From NCBI RefSeq assembly GCF_022965805.1, contig NC_133114.1, positions 6,902,261-6,966,260 on the forward strand: DNA of 64,000 nt, in the 5' to 3' direction. The notes under the pieces are model-generated. The model made no database searches, was not told the DNA's origin, and saw only the letters and a program-made list of their open reading frames with translations. This document shows positions 12,130 to 24,334 of this stretch, piece after piece. This DNA comes from Primulina eburnea (taxonomy: Eukaryota > Streptophyta > Magnoliopsida > Lamiales > Gesneriaceae). The stretch's first letter is position 1. Each line of letters starts with the position of its first letter. The position numbers and the translations under genes were made by a program.

Positions 12130-12134
12130 CTATC
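12130..12134. other. Target site duplication of A2 (left)
   Basis: CTATC, repeated at 22096-22100 on the other side of element A2. Five bp is the expected length for Ty3/gypsy integration. Confidence 0.9.
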
Positions 12135-14568
12135 TGTAGAGCCTAAATTCAGTATACGTATAACCCATCCATTTATTAATTGTTAAATATTTTATTAAAG
12201 TTTAAAATGATTTAGTGATGAATGATTTGTATAAATTGCATTATTTCAATGTTTATGTGATGCACGTTAAAATGTTTTTCAAGTTTCATGTTTCAGGCGA
12301 TTATTCGAAGCGGGATCGAGGAAAAGACTGGTGACGATTTTGGCAATTTTAACGTGGTACTTTATTTTTTAGTTGAGGTTGAGGTATTTTAACTAATTTA
12401 TTAGGTTGTTAGTATATTAACGCCTAATTTTTTTATCTAGTAATTCAAGAGTTGAAACTTTTAAAGTTAGTATTTTGTGTATGTGTTATTTTAATTAAGG
12501 GATTTTTTTAAGAGTGTGTAGTGAATTACTATTTTATTGACTTGTGAATGGAGTTAGCATTTTTAAATAGCTTGATTAATTATTTAATTAGGCAAAATTT
12601 TCCCTAATTACTCACTTACACACATTACACACACTCACACAAACTTACACGTTTTTACACACACAAAAACACACACATTCAGATTTTTATTTTTGAGAGA
12701 GCAAAAACCTAGGTTTCTAAATACCCTTGCAGCCGCACCTTCCCTCTCCATCGTCCAGCAAACTTTCGTGTGTTTTCATCAAAGATTTTAGCGCCATGTT
12801 CGTCCCGAATCAATCCTCGCGCCATCTCCGCTTTGGTATCGTCGTTACGGTATTTTAAATATCAAAGGCACGTTTATTCTGTTATTTCTGCATCGATCTC
12901 GTCATATTATGTGTCGTGTTATATTTATGCGTAAAATTTTATGTATGACGTTCATCGTTTGAGCAGAAAATGTTTTGGATCAGTTTTGAGAAACTTTTTA
13001 GATCTGAAAACTCGTTTTTACTGTCTTTTCAAATACTGTGATTTTTCGGTCTTTTATCTGATAAAACTTTCAACTTAAAAATTGTATAACTTTTTGATAC
13101 CTTCGATTTGATATATAATTCGAAATATTTAGATAAAAATTGAGGGAGTTATGACCGTTTTCGTGGGACTGCTCAAACTGTGTTTCCTGAAAATTATATT
13201 AGGGATATGTTTTTGAAGTTATTTGTTGCAGGCTTCAATGGGCATCGCAGGGCTTGTGTTACTGCATTTAGATATGTTATGGGATGTATTTAGGTGTTAT
13301 TTTGTGGTTCGTTTGGGTCGGTATTGGCTTGGGATGTAATAGAAGTCGTAAGAAGCGAAACGATGTCGAATAACGGGTTATTGTTGTATTGAAGTTACTT
13401 GTCGATGTTTGGGAACGTTCGGGGTGTTTGTATGGGTTTGAATCAATGTAATAACATCCTAGGCTGAGTCTTGAGGTGTTATTTTTTTAGGATTTGCTTT
13501 CGGGGTTCTATATCATGGTTTAACACCATGGTTTAAAATTTTTTATGGAAAAATATAGGATTTTTTTTGTGGTTTTATGTCATGGTTTAGTACGATGATT
13601 AAATGAGGTCAAGTCCGGAGCGAACTAGAATGTCATAAGCTACTTATTCACTTTGGTGGTGAGCTCGAGTACCTACGTCTAAGACATGCAAGTTAAGTAT
13701 TAAAATTCATGTTAGTTGCAGTAGCGGCCTCAAGTGAGATCCAACGAATCCCTCAACGCCAAGTAAGTATGTTGACAGTGCAAAAGAAAATATTTCAAGT
13801 TTTTGATGTATGCTAAATGTCTTATGACCAAATTATGAATGGGGTTGGAAGTCGGTGAACGTGGCCGAGGACCTCTCCGCCCCGTTAAATTATGAACGGG
13901 TTTAGATCAGGATTGGAAAGCGTTAAATTATGAAAGGGGACCGATCCGCCCGTTAAATTATGAACATGGATCTCATGTATGTGGCAATGGATACGTCCAT
14001 GTCAGCCCAGTACTATGGTTTAGTCTGATCAGGCGAAATATGTTATGGGTCACTTGCTTTGAATCATCCTCTACGCGAAATGATGAAGTTATGTATGTTC
14101 AAGTATGCAAGCATGTTTAAGAAAAGTTTATGTTGATGGCACGTCTAAGTATGTATGTACTTATGTTCAAGTTTTATTACGCAAGTTCAAGATTTAAGTA
14201 TGTACGCCCTATTTTAAAGTTGCATGTGATTTTATTATGTACTACTCGTTACTTCCAGTTTATCAGTGTTGACTCTTTAGACTCACTAGACTTGATCGAT
14301 TCAGGTGAGCATGATTTTGACGAGACTAGGGGTGGGGACCAAGGAGCTGGCTTGGGCTGAGAAGGAGGCTAGACCCGAGGAACGTCATGTTTTACGTTTT
14401 ATGCAAACATTGAATACTTTTTCAAAATTAACTTTAAAATCTTGTGTTGCAACAACTTGTGAGACGTACAGTTTAACTATTTTAATTAATTTTGAAGGTT
14501 CACGTTTTATTTAAGAAAATTTTAATTTTTTCCGCAAATTTTAAGTAGCAAAAGTACGGTATGTTACA
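12135..14568 (+). repeat. 5' LTR of A2, with internal deletion
   Basis: Starts TGTAGAGCC and ends GTATGTTACA. It is 2434 bp against 2633 bp for the 3' LTR. The main difference is loss of about 200 bp at about 13480, between a GTGTTA and a T-rich AGG. That segment holds the GC-rich hairpin units in the 3' LTR. Confidence 0.9.
13881..13966. repeat. Inverted repeats around AAATTATG (A2, 5' LTR)
   Basis: Three copies of the motif seen in A1, in reverse orientation: 13881-13900 with perfect arms CCCGTT/AACGGG, then two partly decayed copies at about 13921 and 13948. Confidence 0.75.
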
Positions 14569-14570
14569 GT

Positions 14571-14583
14571 TGGTATCAGAGCC
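14571..14583 (+). other. Primer binding site of A2
   Basis: TGGTATCAGAGCC, complementary to initiator tRNA-Met, 2 nt after the LTR end. Confidence 0.9.
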
Positions 14584-14802
14584 GTGTTCTTGTAAAGGGT
14601 TATGCCTACCGTCAGTCGCAAGAAGCTCCCGAAGTCACACCTCAAGTCTGTAAGTTTTAAAGTTTTGAATTATGTTATGTAGTAAGCCTTGATTCATGAT
14701 TTCAGCATGTTCACATTTTTAGTTCAAAGTACATGCATCTTATGTTGTCTATATCATGTTCATGCATGTGGGGTTTACGTGTTGGGTAAATTTTGGAACA
14801 TT

Positions 14803-15876
14803 ATGCCTCCTAGACTTATGATCGACCGTGAAACAAGAGATGAGGACAGGGAGCCTCGAGAGGAGAGAAGAGACGCTCCTCCACCTCCGCCTCCACCTCC
14901 AGACATGCAGGCACAGATGCTTGCAGGCATGACTCAGTTCTTCGCACAGTTTGCGGGGAACCAGGCTGCAGTTGTTGCAGGGGCGAGGCCCCGACCTGAG
15001 GCGATGTATGAGAGGTTTAGTAGGATGAATCCTAAGGAGTTTTCGGGTACCAATGACCTGATGTTAGCTGAGGGATGAATTTAGTCCATCGAGGTAATTT
15101 TTGATTTCATGGAACTGACCGATGCAGATAGAGTCAGGTGTGCCACGTTCCTGCTGTCAGGGGACGCCAGGTTATGGTGGAAGAGTGCGTCCGTGGCAGT
15201 CAACTTACAGGTGTTGCCTTGGAATGGTTTCAAGGAGGTCTTTTACTCCAAGTACTTGTCTGAGGAACTACGCTCTCGCCTAACCAGGGAGTTTATGACG
15301 TTGCGGCAGGGAGACACCAGCGTGGCAGACTTTGTGAGGAAGTTTGAGAGGGGGTGTCATTTCGTACCCCTGATAGCTAACGATGCCCAGAGTAAGCTGA
15401 TGCATTTCATGGATGGATTGCGGCCGATCCTGCGTCGTGATGTGAGAGTAGCTGCTCCTACTAGCTATGCGTCGTTGTATCTAGAGCATTGGCAACAGAG
15501 CAGGATCTGAGGGATATCGAGATGGACAAGCAGGGCAAGAGGCCCTATCAGGCACCACCGCAACACTAGCAGCAGCAGCATCAGAGACCTCAGTTTAAGA
15601 GGCCGTTTCAGGGGCCGCCAGGGAAGAAGCCTTACCAGAGACCGCCAAGAGGCAAGGGTCCAATTCAGTAGCAGGTGGCACCTCAAAAGCCCGGGAACTT
15701 TCCAGTGTGTCAAAAATGCAATCGCCAGCATCCCGGAAAATGCTTATGGGGATCCGGGAAATGTTTTAAATGTGGAGCCAGTTACCACGTGCTTAAGGAC
15801 TGCCCGCAGTGGGTGCAGGGGAGGGTATTCGCCATGCATGCTCAGGAGGCGAACCCAGACACTACACTACTGACCG
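14803..15876 (+). pseudogene. gag: gag of element A2 (stops and frameshift)
   Basis: Begins at ATG 14803 with Met-Pro-Pro-Arg and a proline-rich run. The frame is cut by TGA at 15076, and a TAG follows two codons later where A1 has Trp and Lys. The capsid part continues from 15109 to a frameshift near 15470-15510. Further stops lie in the glutamine-rich linker. The zinc knuckle CFKCGASYHVLKDC and the DTTLLTG end are preserved up to the predicted splice donor at 15876. It cannot make a full capsid protein without many repairs. Confidence 0.9.
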
Positions 15877-16050
15877 GTAAACTTTTCTACCTAAACTCAG
15901 TATAATTTTGCCTTGCATGTGGAATTTTATTTGGAATTATTAGTGTGCTAGTAATATTTTTGAGTGATTTGGGATATTAATTTTTACTATGCTTGGGATT
16001 AAATGTTAGTAATTTGGGATATTAATTTGTGTTGTGCTAACGTCTCTCAG
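15877..16050 (+). other. Putative spliceosomal intron between gag and protease (A2)
   Basis: A 174-bp AT-rich segment starting GTAAACTTTT and ending GTCTCTCAG, with GCTAAC just upstream of the 3' end. Removing it joins gag to the protease in frame, exactly as in A1, although the intron bodies differ in length (174 and 150 bp). Confidence 0.65.
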
Positions 16051-19000
16051 GAAATATTTTCATTAAGAGAATAGCTACTCAGGCCTTGATAGATTCAGGA
16101 GCCACCCATTCTTTTATTTCAGAAACATTTTCTAGTCACTTGGATATCAAAACCATAGGACTCGATGTGAATTATTCAATAACAGTCCTATCAAGGGAAG
16201 AACTATCAGCTACTAGCGTGGTCAGAGACATTGATCTGGAATTGCACGGCCACCTAGTGTATGCCGACTTGATCGTCTTTCCGATGCCAGAATTCGACAT
16301 TATTTTTGGAATGGAATGGCTAACAAAGAACAGAGTCCTTATTGACTTCCCGAAGAGATCAGTGTTAGTAAGACCTTTGGGTATGGAGCAGTTTCTCTTC
16401 GAGCCAACTAGATGGAGGAGTTTTCCTCGCATGATTTCTTGTATTTAGGCGCGGAGACTCATTTCCAAGGGGTGTCAGGCTTTCTTGGCCAGCATCATTT
16501 CAACACCTGACGTACCCACTCCATCACTATTAGAGGTGCCAGTAGTCAGAGACTTCCCAGACGTCTTTCCTGACAACGTCAAGGGTCTTACACCAGAGAG
16601 AGAGGTGGATTTTGCAATCTATCTTATGCCAGGCACTGTGCCAATCTCTAAGGCACCGTACCGATTAGCTCCAGCTGAGATGTTAGAGCTCAAACAGCAG
16701 ATTCAGGAGCTTCTAGACAAGGAATTCATTCGCCCTAGTTTCTCACCGTGGGGCGCATCAGTACTTTTTGGAAAGAAGAAGGATGGTAGTATGAGAGTGT
16801 GCATCGATTACCGAGATTTGAACAAGGTGACGATAAAGAACAAGTACCCCCTTCCTAGGATCGAAAACTTGTTTGATCAGCTGCAGGGAGCTACGGTGTT
16901 CTCTAAGATAGATCTTCGATCAGGGTATCACCAGCTGAAGGTGAAAGGTGCATATGTGCACAAGACAGCCTTCAGAACCAGATATAGGCATTACGAGTTC
17001 TTAGTGATGCCATTCGGACTGACAAACGCTCCAGCTATTTTCATGGACTTGACGAATCGAGTATTCCAGCCCTACCTAGACCAATTCGTCATAGTATTTA
17101 TTGACGACATTCTTATTTACTCGAAGGGCCGTGAGGAGCACAGTCAACACTTGAAGACAGTTTTGCAGACCTTGCAGAGTCGCAAGTTATTTGCGAAATT
17201 CAGTAAGTGCGAGTTTTGGTTGGAGAAGGTAGCGTTTTTGGGTCATATTATATCTAGCAGTAGGATTGAAGTGGATCCAAACAAGGTGGCAGTGGTTAGA
17301 GATTGGGTTGAACCGAAGAATGCCTCAGAGATCCGTAGTTTTCTGGGCTTAGCCGGTTACTACCGTAACTTTATTCAGGGATTTTCATCGATAGCCGTGC
17401 CACTCACTTCACTGACCAAGAAGAATGCTAAGTTTGTGTGGAGTGAAGAGTGTCAGAAGGGCTTCGATACTTTGAAACAAGCTCTTATTTCAGCGCCGAT
17501 GTTAGCCAAGCCATCAGGGCAAGGAGATTTTGTGTTATACACCGATGCATCTAAGCTCGGGTTAGGCGCAGTGTTGATGCAGCAGGGTCGGGTTATAGCT
17601 TATGCTTCCAGACAGTTGAAGGTGCACGAGAAGAACTACCCGACCCATGATTTAGAATTAGCCGCCTTTGTCTTCGCATTGAAGATTTGGAGACACTACT
17701 TGTACGGTGAGAAATTCCAGATATTTACCGATCACAAGAGTCTAAAGTATTTCTTCACGTAGAAGGAACTGAACATGAGACAGAGACGGTGGTTAGAGTT
17801 GGTGAAAGACTACGACTGCGAATTTAGCTACCATCCGGGAAAGGCTAATGTCGTCGCAAACGCCTTGAGCAGGAAAGTGGCAGTTGTAGCACAGTTGTTA
17901 GCACATAGACCTCTTCAGTCTGAGTTCAGATGTTTGATTTAGAAGTTTATCGCAAGGGCAGAACTCCAAGGATGTCTAATCTGACAGTCCAGTCTTCCTT
18001 GCTAGACCGTATTCGTGCGGGCCAGCCTTCAGACAAGCAGTTGCAGAAGTGTAGGCTGAAGGATGAAGCCAAGAGCAGTGTACTCTACACAGTGTCAGAT
18101 GGTATTGTGAGATATAGAGGTAGAATGTGGGTACCTAGTGTTGATTCGATCAGAGAGGATATTCTGACAGAGGCACACGCATCTCCGTATTCTATTCACC
18201 CAGAAAGTACCAAGATGTACAAGGACCTACAGATTTTGTATTGGTGGCCAGGAATGAAGAGAGACATCCGCAGATTTGTGTCTGAATGCCTCACTTGTCA
18301 GCAGGTGAAGGCAGAGCATCAGAGGCCAGCAGGATTGGTTAAGCCACTCCCCATCCCAGAGTAGAAATGAGAGAATATTACAATGGACTTTGTGGTTGGT
18401 TTGCCAAAGTCAGTCTGACGATCGAATTCTATTTGGGTTATAGTGGATCGACTCACTAAGTCAGCGCACTTCTTGCAAGTAAAGATGACTTTCTCCATGA
18501 TGCAGTATGCGGAGCTTTATATCACGGATATTGTTCGATTGCACGGGATCCCAGTTTCTATTGTGTCCGACAAGGACCCGAGGTTCACATCGTATTTTTG
18601 GAAGATTTTGCATGTAGCCATGGGGACGAAGTTGCTTTTCAGTACAGATTTTCACCTGCAGACAGATGGCCAGTCTTAGCGAGTGATCCAGATTTTGGAG
18701 GATTTGTTGAGAGCCTGTATGATCGCTTTCCAGGGGACTTGGGAGTCGAAGATACCTCTAGTGGAGTTTACCTACAACAACAGTTTTCAAGCATCTACAG
18801 GTATGAATCCCTACGAGGCGTTGTATAGAAGGAAGTGCAGATCACCAGTTCATTGGGATGAGGTTGGTGATAGAGCAGATCTTGGTCCGGAGATAGTTCA
18901 GCAGACTGCAGATGTGGTGGTCAGGATTCGAGACAGAATGAAGACCGCCCAGAGTTGCCAAAAGAGCTATGCCGATAAGAGAAGAAGAGACCTAAAGTTT

Positions 19001-19428
19001 GCCGTAGGTTACCACGTTTTCGTGAAGATAGCACCCATGAAGGGTGTTATAAGATTCGGGAAGAGAGGAAAGCTGAGTCCGAGGTTTATTGGACCGTTGA
19101 GATTCTTGACAGAGTAGGGACACTAGCCTATCGTGTTGCCCTTCCGCCGAATCTGGCCGAGGTACACAATGTGTTCCAAGTCTCAATGCTGAGGAAGTAC
19201 CTAGCTAATCCTTCGCATGTTCTGAGCTACGAGCCGTTGCAGTTGGCTCCAGACCTGTCTTATGAGGAAATACCTGTCCAAATCCTAGACAAACAGGAGT
19301 GGAGGCTGCGAAACAAAGTGACCAAGTTGGTCAAGGTCCGGTGGCTAAATCAATCAGTGGAGGAAGCCACTTGGGAAGCAGAATCAGATATGAGGATTCA
19401 CTACCCGGAGTTCTTCGGTAAAACTTAA
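16051..19428 (+). pseudogene. pol: pol of element A2 (many stops and frameshifts)
   Basis: Homologous to A1 pol throughout. The protease has DSGATHSF and ends at TAG 16446. RT/RNase H runs from 16485 to a TAG at 17760-17762, with FIDD and YTDAS motifs kept and an apparent CAG to TAG change at its end. A frameshift lies near 17930. The H2C2 region is followed by TAG at about 18362, and the integrase core has more stops (18410-18680). A frameshift falls at about 19115 before the chromodomain-like tail (19171-19428). The lysine codon that is a stop in A1 is intact here. Non-functional. Confidence 0.92.
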
Positions 19429-19448
19429 TTTCGAGACGAAATTTTTAT

Positions 19449-19462
19449 AAGTGGGGAAGAAC
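19449..19462 (+). other. Polypurine tract of A2
   Basis: AAGTGGGGAAGAAC directly before the 3' LTR start TGTAGAGCCC. Confidence 0.85.
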
Positions 19463-20874
19463 TGTAGAGCCCAAATTCAGTACACGTATAATCCATGCAT
19501 TTATTAATTGTTAAATATTTTATTAATGTTTAAAATGATTTAGTGATGCATGATTTGTATAAATTGCATTATTTCAATGTTTATGTTATGCACGTTAAAA
19601 TGTTTTTCAAGTGTAATGTTTCAGGCGATTATCCGAAACGGGATCGAGGAAAAGTCGGTGACGATTTTGACAATTTTAACGTGGTATTTTATTTTTGAGT
19701 TTAGGTTGGGGTGTTTTTACTAATTTATTCGGTTGTTTGCATTTTAACGCCTAATTTATTTATCTAGTAATTTAAGAGTTGAAACTTTTAAAGTTAGCAT
19801 TTTGTGTATGTGTTATTTTAATTAAGGGATTTTTTTAAGAGTGTGTAGTGAATTACTATTTTATTGACTTGTGAATGGAGTTAGCATTTTTAAATAGCTT
19901 GATTAATTATTTAATTAAGCAAAATTTTGCCCTAATTACTCACTTACACACATTACACACAATCACACACAATTACACGTTTTTACACACACAAAAACAC
20001 ACATTCAGATTTTTATTTTTGAGAGAGCAAAAACCTAGGTTTCTAAGAACCCTTGCAGCCGCCCCTTCCCTCTCCATCGTCCAGCAAACTTTCGTGTGTT
20101 TTCTTCAAAGATTTTAGCGCCACGTTCGTCCGAGATCAATACTCGCGCCATCTCCGCTTCGGTATCGTCGTTACGGTATTTTAAATATCAAAAGCACGTA
20201 TATTCTATCGATTTCGTCATATTATGTGCCGTGTTATTTTTATGCGCAAAATTTTATGAATGACGTTCGTCGTTTGAGCAGAAAATGATTTGGATCAGTT
20301 TTGAGAAAAATTTTAGATCTGAAAACTCGTTTTTACTGTCTTTTCAAATACTGCAATTTTTTGGTCGTGAACCTTGAAAACTTCCAACGTGACAATTATA
20401 TAATTTTTTGATACCTTCGATTTGATATAAAATTCGAAATATTTGGATAAATATTGAGTGAGTTATGAACGTTTTCGTGGGACTGCTCAAACTGCGTTTC
20501 TTGAAAATTATGTTAGTGATATGTTCTTGAAGTTACTTGTTGCAGGCTTCGTTGGGCATCGCCGGGCTTGTGCTACTGCAATTAGATATGTTATGGGATG
20601 TATTTAGGTGTTTTTTCGTGGTTCGTTTGGGTCGGGATTGACTTGGGATGTAATAGAAGTCGTAGGAAGCGAAACGATGTCGAATTACGGGTTATTGTTG
20701 TATTGAAGTTACTTGTCCATGTTTGGGAACGTTCGGGGTGTTTGTATGGGTTTGAATCAATGTAATAACATCCTAGGATGAGTCTTGAGTGTTAGTTCAT
20801 GATCTTTAGGCTTGGATTGAAAGGGTGAATGAATAAGTTAGTGAATTTTCGTGAGTTTGCAAGTCCAGTGCCTA

Positions 20875-20980
20875 TTCGGACCCCTACACAGAGTCCGTGT
20901 CCGTTTTCCTTCAAAAATACGAAATTCCAGTGCCTAACCGAACCCGTACACAGACCCCTGCACGGGGACCGTGTACCCTC
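20875..20980. repeat. Degenerate GC-rich hairpin units (A2, 3' LTR only)
   Basis: Two units related to the A1 array: CGGACCC...GAGTCCG at about 20877-20902 and a GAACCCGTACAC...GGGGACCGTG region at about 20939-20975. They sit about 1.4 kb into the LTR, as in A1, followed by an A/T-only tract. Confidence 0.65.
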
Positions 20981-21407
20981 TTTTAAAAAAAAATTAATTT
21001 TTTTTATTTTTTTAGGATTTGCTTCGGGGTTCTATATCATGGTTTAGCACAATAGTTAAAATTTATTTATGTAAAAATATAGAATTTGTTTTGTGGTTTT
21101 ATGTCATGGTTTAGTACGATGATTAAACGAGGTCAAGTCCGAAGCGAACTAGAATGTCATAAGCTACTTATACACTTTGGTGGTGAGCTCGAGTACCTAT
21201 GTCTAAGACATGCAAGTTAAGTATTTAAAATTCATGTTAGTATCTGCAGTAGCGGCCCCAAGTGAGATCCAACGAATCCCTCAACGCCAAGTAAGTTTGT
21301 TGACGTGCAAAAGAAAATTTTTCAAGTTTTTGAGGTATGCTAAATGTCTTGTGACAAAATTATGAATGGGTTTGGAAGTCGGTGATCGTGGACGAGGACC
21401 TCTCCAC

Positions 21408-21495
21408 CCTGTTAAATTATGAACGGGTTTAGATCAGGATTGGAAAGCGTTAAATTATGAACAGGGACCGATCCGCCCGTTAAATTATGAACGGG
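21408..21495. repeat. Inverted repeats around AAATTATG (A2, 3' LTR)
   Basis: Three copies: 21408-21427 (CCTGTT/AACGGG, pairing by G-T), 21447-21466 (AGCGTT/AACAGG), and 21476-21495 (CCCGTT/AACGGG, perfect). Confidence 0.75.
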
Positions 21496-22100
21496 GATCT
21501 CATGCATGTGGCAATGGATACGTCACTGTCAGCCCAGTATTGTGGTTTAGTTTGATCAGGCGAAATATGTTATGGGTCACTTGCTTTAAAACATCCTCTA
21601 CGCAAAATGATGAAGTTCTGTATGTTCAAGTATGCAAGCATGTTTAAGAAAAGTTTATGTTGATGGCACGTCTAAGTATGTATGTACGTATGTTCAAGTT
21701 TTATTACGCAAGTTCAAGATTTAAGTATGTACGCCCTATTTTAAATTTGCATGTGATTTTATTATGTAATACTCGTTACTTCCAGTTTATCCGTGTTGAG
21801 TCTTTAGACTCACTAGACTTGATCATTGCAGGTGAGGATGTTTATGAGGAGGCTGGAGGTGGGAACCAAGGAGCAGGCTTGGACTGAGCGGGAGACTAAC
21901 CTGAGGACCGTCATGTTTTACGTTTTATGCAAACATTGAATACTTTTTCAAACTTTAACTTTCAAATCTTTTGTTGCAATAACTTGTGAGATGTACAGTT
22001 TAACTATTTTAATCAATTTTGAAGGTTCACGTTTTATTTAAGAAAATTTTAAATTTTTCCGCAAATTTTAAGTAGCAAAAGTACGGTACGTTGCACTATC

Positions 22101-22200
22101 CTTCTGACCCGGGCACCCTCCATGTACAGGCTCCCTGGCCCGGGATGTCCCGGGAACCATCCACGACCCGGGACATCCCGGGGTATCAGTAAAGATTTCC
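22101..22200. repeat. Continuation of CCCGGG-rich host with a perfect inverted repeat
   Basis: CCCGGGATGTCCCGGG (22139-22154) and its exact reverse complement CCCGGGACATCCCGGG (22167-22182) are separated by 12 nt. Each arm is itself nearly palindromic. This continues the sequence interrupted by A2 at 12134. Confidence 0.7.
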
Positions 22201-22229
22201 GAATTTTGTGAATCCTGGTATTTTGAGAT

Positions 22230-22546
22230 GAAATGACAATCGTAGGCCCAAAATCAGGCTAATAAGTTGTTGGTTCCCCTTGTTCTTTTATGTTATTCGC
22301 TACAACCAAAGCATTAGAAATTATGTAATCATAGCCATATCTGTCAGGGTGTATAATTTGTCTTCTGGTCTCATCCTTGACCAAATTATATTGTGTTTGC
22401 TCCTCCTAGTTTTCAGTAGGGATAGGGGATTCACAATGTTCCTCAATCTTTGATACAAGTTTTGTTCAGTCCTCTCAGTGGCTTGTGGTATTTCCCACCA
22501 TGTAGTTTTCTCCTTATTTGAATTAGATTAGGTTTCCTTAAGGTCC
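22230..22546 (-). pseudogene. Decayed copia fragment: region between integrase and RT
   Basis: On the minus strand a recognisable but broken reading frame includes a copia-type segment near RRQ...PDRYGYDYI just upstream of where RT would begin. It joins the integrase part at 24335 when the solo LTR and one TTCAC copy are removed. The RT and RNase H are absent; the fragment stops where the CCCGGG sequence begins. Confidence 0.6.
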
Positions 22547-22551
22547 TTCAC

Positions 22552-24329
22552 TGTGGGGATCCAAACCTAATTCATTTCTTAATCATTATTAGGATCATTT
22601 AATTAATCTGGGTCTAATTGTTTTTTTTTTAAAATACAGATGCGGAAACATAATGGAATTAATCTGATATGAATATCAATATAAATTATAAGTCCTGTAC
22701 AACATATGTTTATCGCAAACTAAAGTTCAGCCACTACATCAAGTACTGAAAATCAATCTACTCTAGGTCTGGATCTCCACGCTAATCTTGAATCTCTCAT
22801 TCTCTTCGTGACCCTGATCTTGTCTCACCTGTTGTCATGCACACATACAAACAAGACAACAACCGGATAACTCCGGTGAGAAATACATCCCAGTATAAAA
22901 AATGAATACATGAAATCGTATAACAAATATAAAAGCATGAAACAGATATCAATAGCATGTATCAAATTAGAAAGACATGAATCGATATAAACTGTAAATC
23001 AACTCTGGACTCGTCATCTCAGACTCAACTAATCTCTAATCTAAGGATCCTGGTTCCTGGACATTAGCACATATATCGAATCTCGGTGATAGGAATGAAT
23101 CAACTCCTAAGCAACATCGATATAGCCAAACATCCAGTGTCTTGGCGACTCAGCTGAAGACTTGGCAAATCAGCCAATGACTAGACAAATCAGCCTACAC
23201 TCGACACCTGCTCTGCTATAACTCATTAGACTAAGCATATCAATATCAAGAATTGCAAATGTCAATGAAATAACTAAAGTATGTGGTTTTTGGGAAACTC
23301 GAGTCCAGTTTGACTCAAGCCGGTTAACATTGATTTATACCTTTCGTTATTTGAATTCTGGCTCTATCGAAGTCTCGAATTCGAAGCCTGTCAATGCTCA
23401 ATCTGGCAATGACAATATCGAGGAGTATAATATCAATACACCGCTCAATCAATACTTGATATAATCAGAACTAAATCAAATCTTGTTTCAACGGCATAAC
23501 TGCACAATCTCAATATACCCACCAATACAATATCACTCAGATATCAATTCCAACATCTCATAATCGATAACAACACAAATCAGATATCAAATCTCAATCA
23601 AATCAGTTCTGAAAATCTTAATAATTTTATACGGTATCTGTTCTTCGATCCGGTTTCGATCATACGATGTCTAACATGTCAAGAACATCATATATGAATC
23701 TTATCCGATTCTGGCAATATCATAATTTTAATTCATATCAAAACATAAGAAAACTTACGTCATGTTATAGCTCTCGTCGATAGAAACACGGTACTGAGCT
23801 CAGATCAAAAATCGGACGGACGGATTTCGGACAATCACAAATCTAGCATATGAAAAGGCGTAAGGATTTTTCACTGAACTTCTCGTTCTTCTTTTGAAAA
23901 TTTGAGGAATTAAATACAATTTGTATATATATCTTGCATGCCATGACCAAGTGGCTTCACATATGTACTGCACATCTCGCGCATATGGCGACCTCAACCG
24001 GCGCATATGCGCGAGACCTACTGGTCTCCACACATCTCTTCTCGGCAGCTAGCGCATATTCGCGCCCTCCTTCCGCGCATATGCGCGAGGTTCTCTGGAA
24101 TTGCACTTGGCTTCCCGTATGACTCACGCATATGCGCGCACTCACATCGCGCATATGCGCGAGGTCTTCTGCCCGCGCATCATGTCGCGCACATGCGCGA
24201 GGGGTACTGTCCTCGCACCTCATATCTCACAAGAAAACTCAATTCAAGTCTCGGAGCGATCCTTCATAATCATATCAATTCATATATCAATAATCGCAGA
24301 TTAACAGATATAAAATCTCCGGCATTACA
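22552..24329 (-). mobile_element. Solo LTR, Ty3/gypsy family B-like (1778 bp)
   Basis: Starts TGTGGGGATCC, ends GGCATTACA, and is flanked by TTCAC at 22547-22551 and 24330-24334. Landmarks match family B LTRs in order: a region of TAG(A/G)C-AATCAGCC repeats (about 23145-23195), then the GC-rich box array, then the terminal GGCATTACA. There is no internal domain, so this is an LTR-LTR recombination product. It interrupts the decayed copia. Confidence 0.9.
23977..24202. repeat. Array of paired CGCGCATATGCGCG boxes
   Basis: About eight 12-14 nt boxes based on GCGCATATGCGC, arranged as four pairs starting near 23977, 24051, 24126 and 24173, each pair with about 8 nt between boxes. A short TATATATAT lies at 23924-23933, downstream in element orientation. 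The same box reappears at 63908-64000 in another family-B LTR. Confidence 0.88.
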
Positions 24330-24334
24330 TTCAC

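Larger units (their letters stand above)
12135..22095 (+). mobile_element. Ty3/gypsy element A2 (Tekay/Del-like), complete but decayed
   Basis: Ordered parts on the plus strand: 5' LTR 12135-14568, PBS 14571-14583, gag 14803-15876, predicted intron, pol 16051-19428, PPT 19449-19462, 3' LTR 19463-22095, flanked by CTATC duplications. It belongs to the same superfamily as A1 but its LTRs and proteins have diverged clearly. Many stops in gag and pol look like C-to-T or G-to-A changes (CAG to TAG, TGG to TGA or TAG), as expected from deamination of methylated cytosines. It is older than A1. Confidence 0.93.
19463..22095 (+). repeat. 3' LTR of A2
   Basis: 2633-bp LTR ending GTACGTTGCA next to the CTATC duplication. 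It keeps the segment missing from the 5' LTR, including degenerate GGACCCCTACAC / GAGTCCGTGTCCG units at about 20875-20980, and three copies of the CCCGTTAAATTATGAACGGG motif at 21408-21495. Confidence 0.92.

Noticed and set aside
23977..24202. Regularly spaced palindromes resembling a CRISPR array
   Set aside because: Units are 12-14 nt palindromes with variable short spacing inside a eukaryotic LTR with target duplications; no cas genes and a plant genome context.
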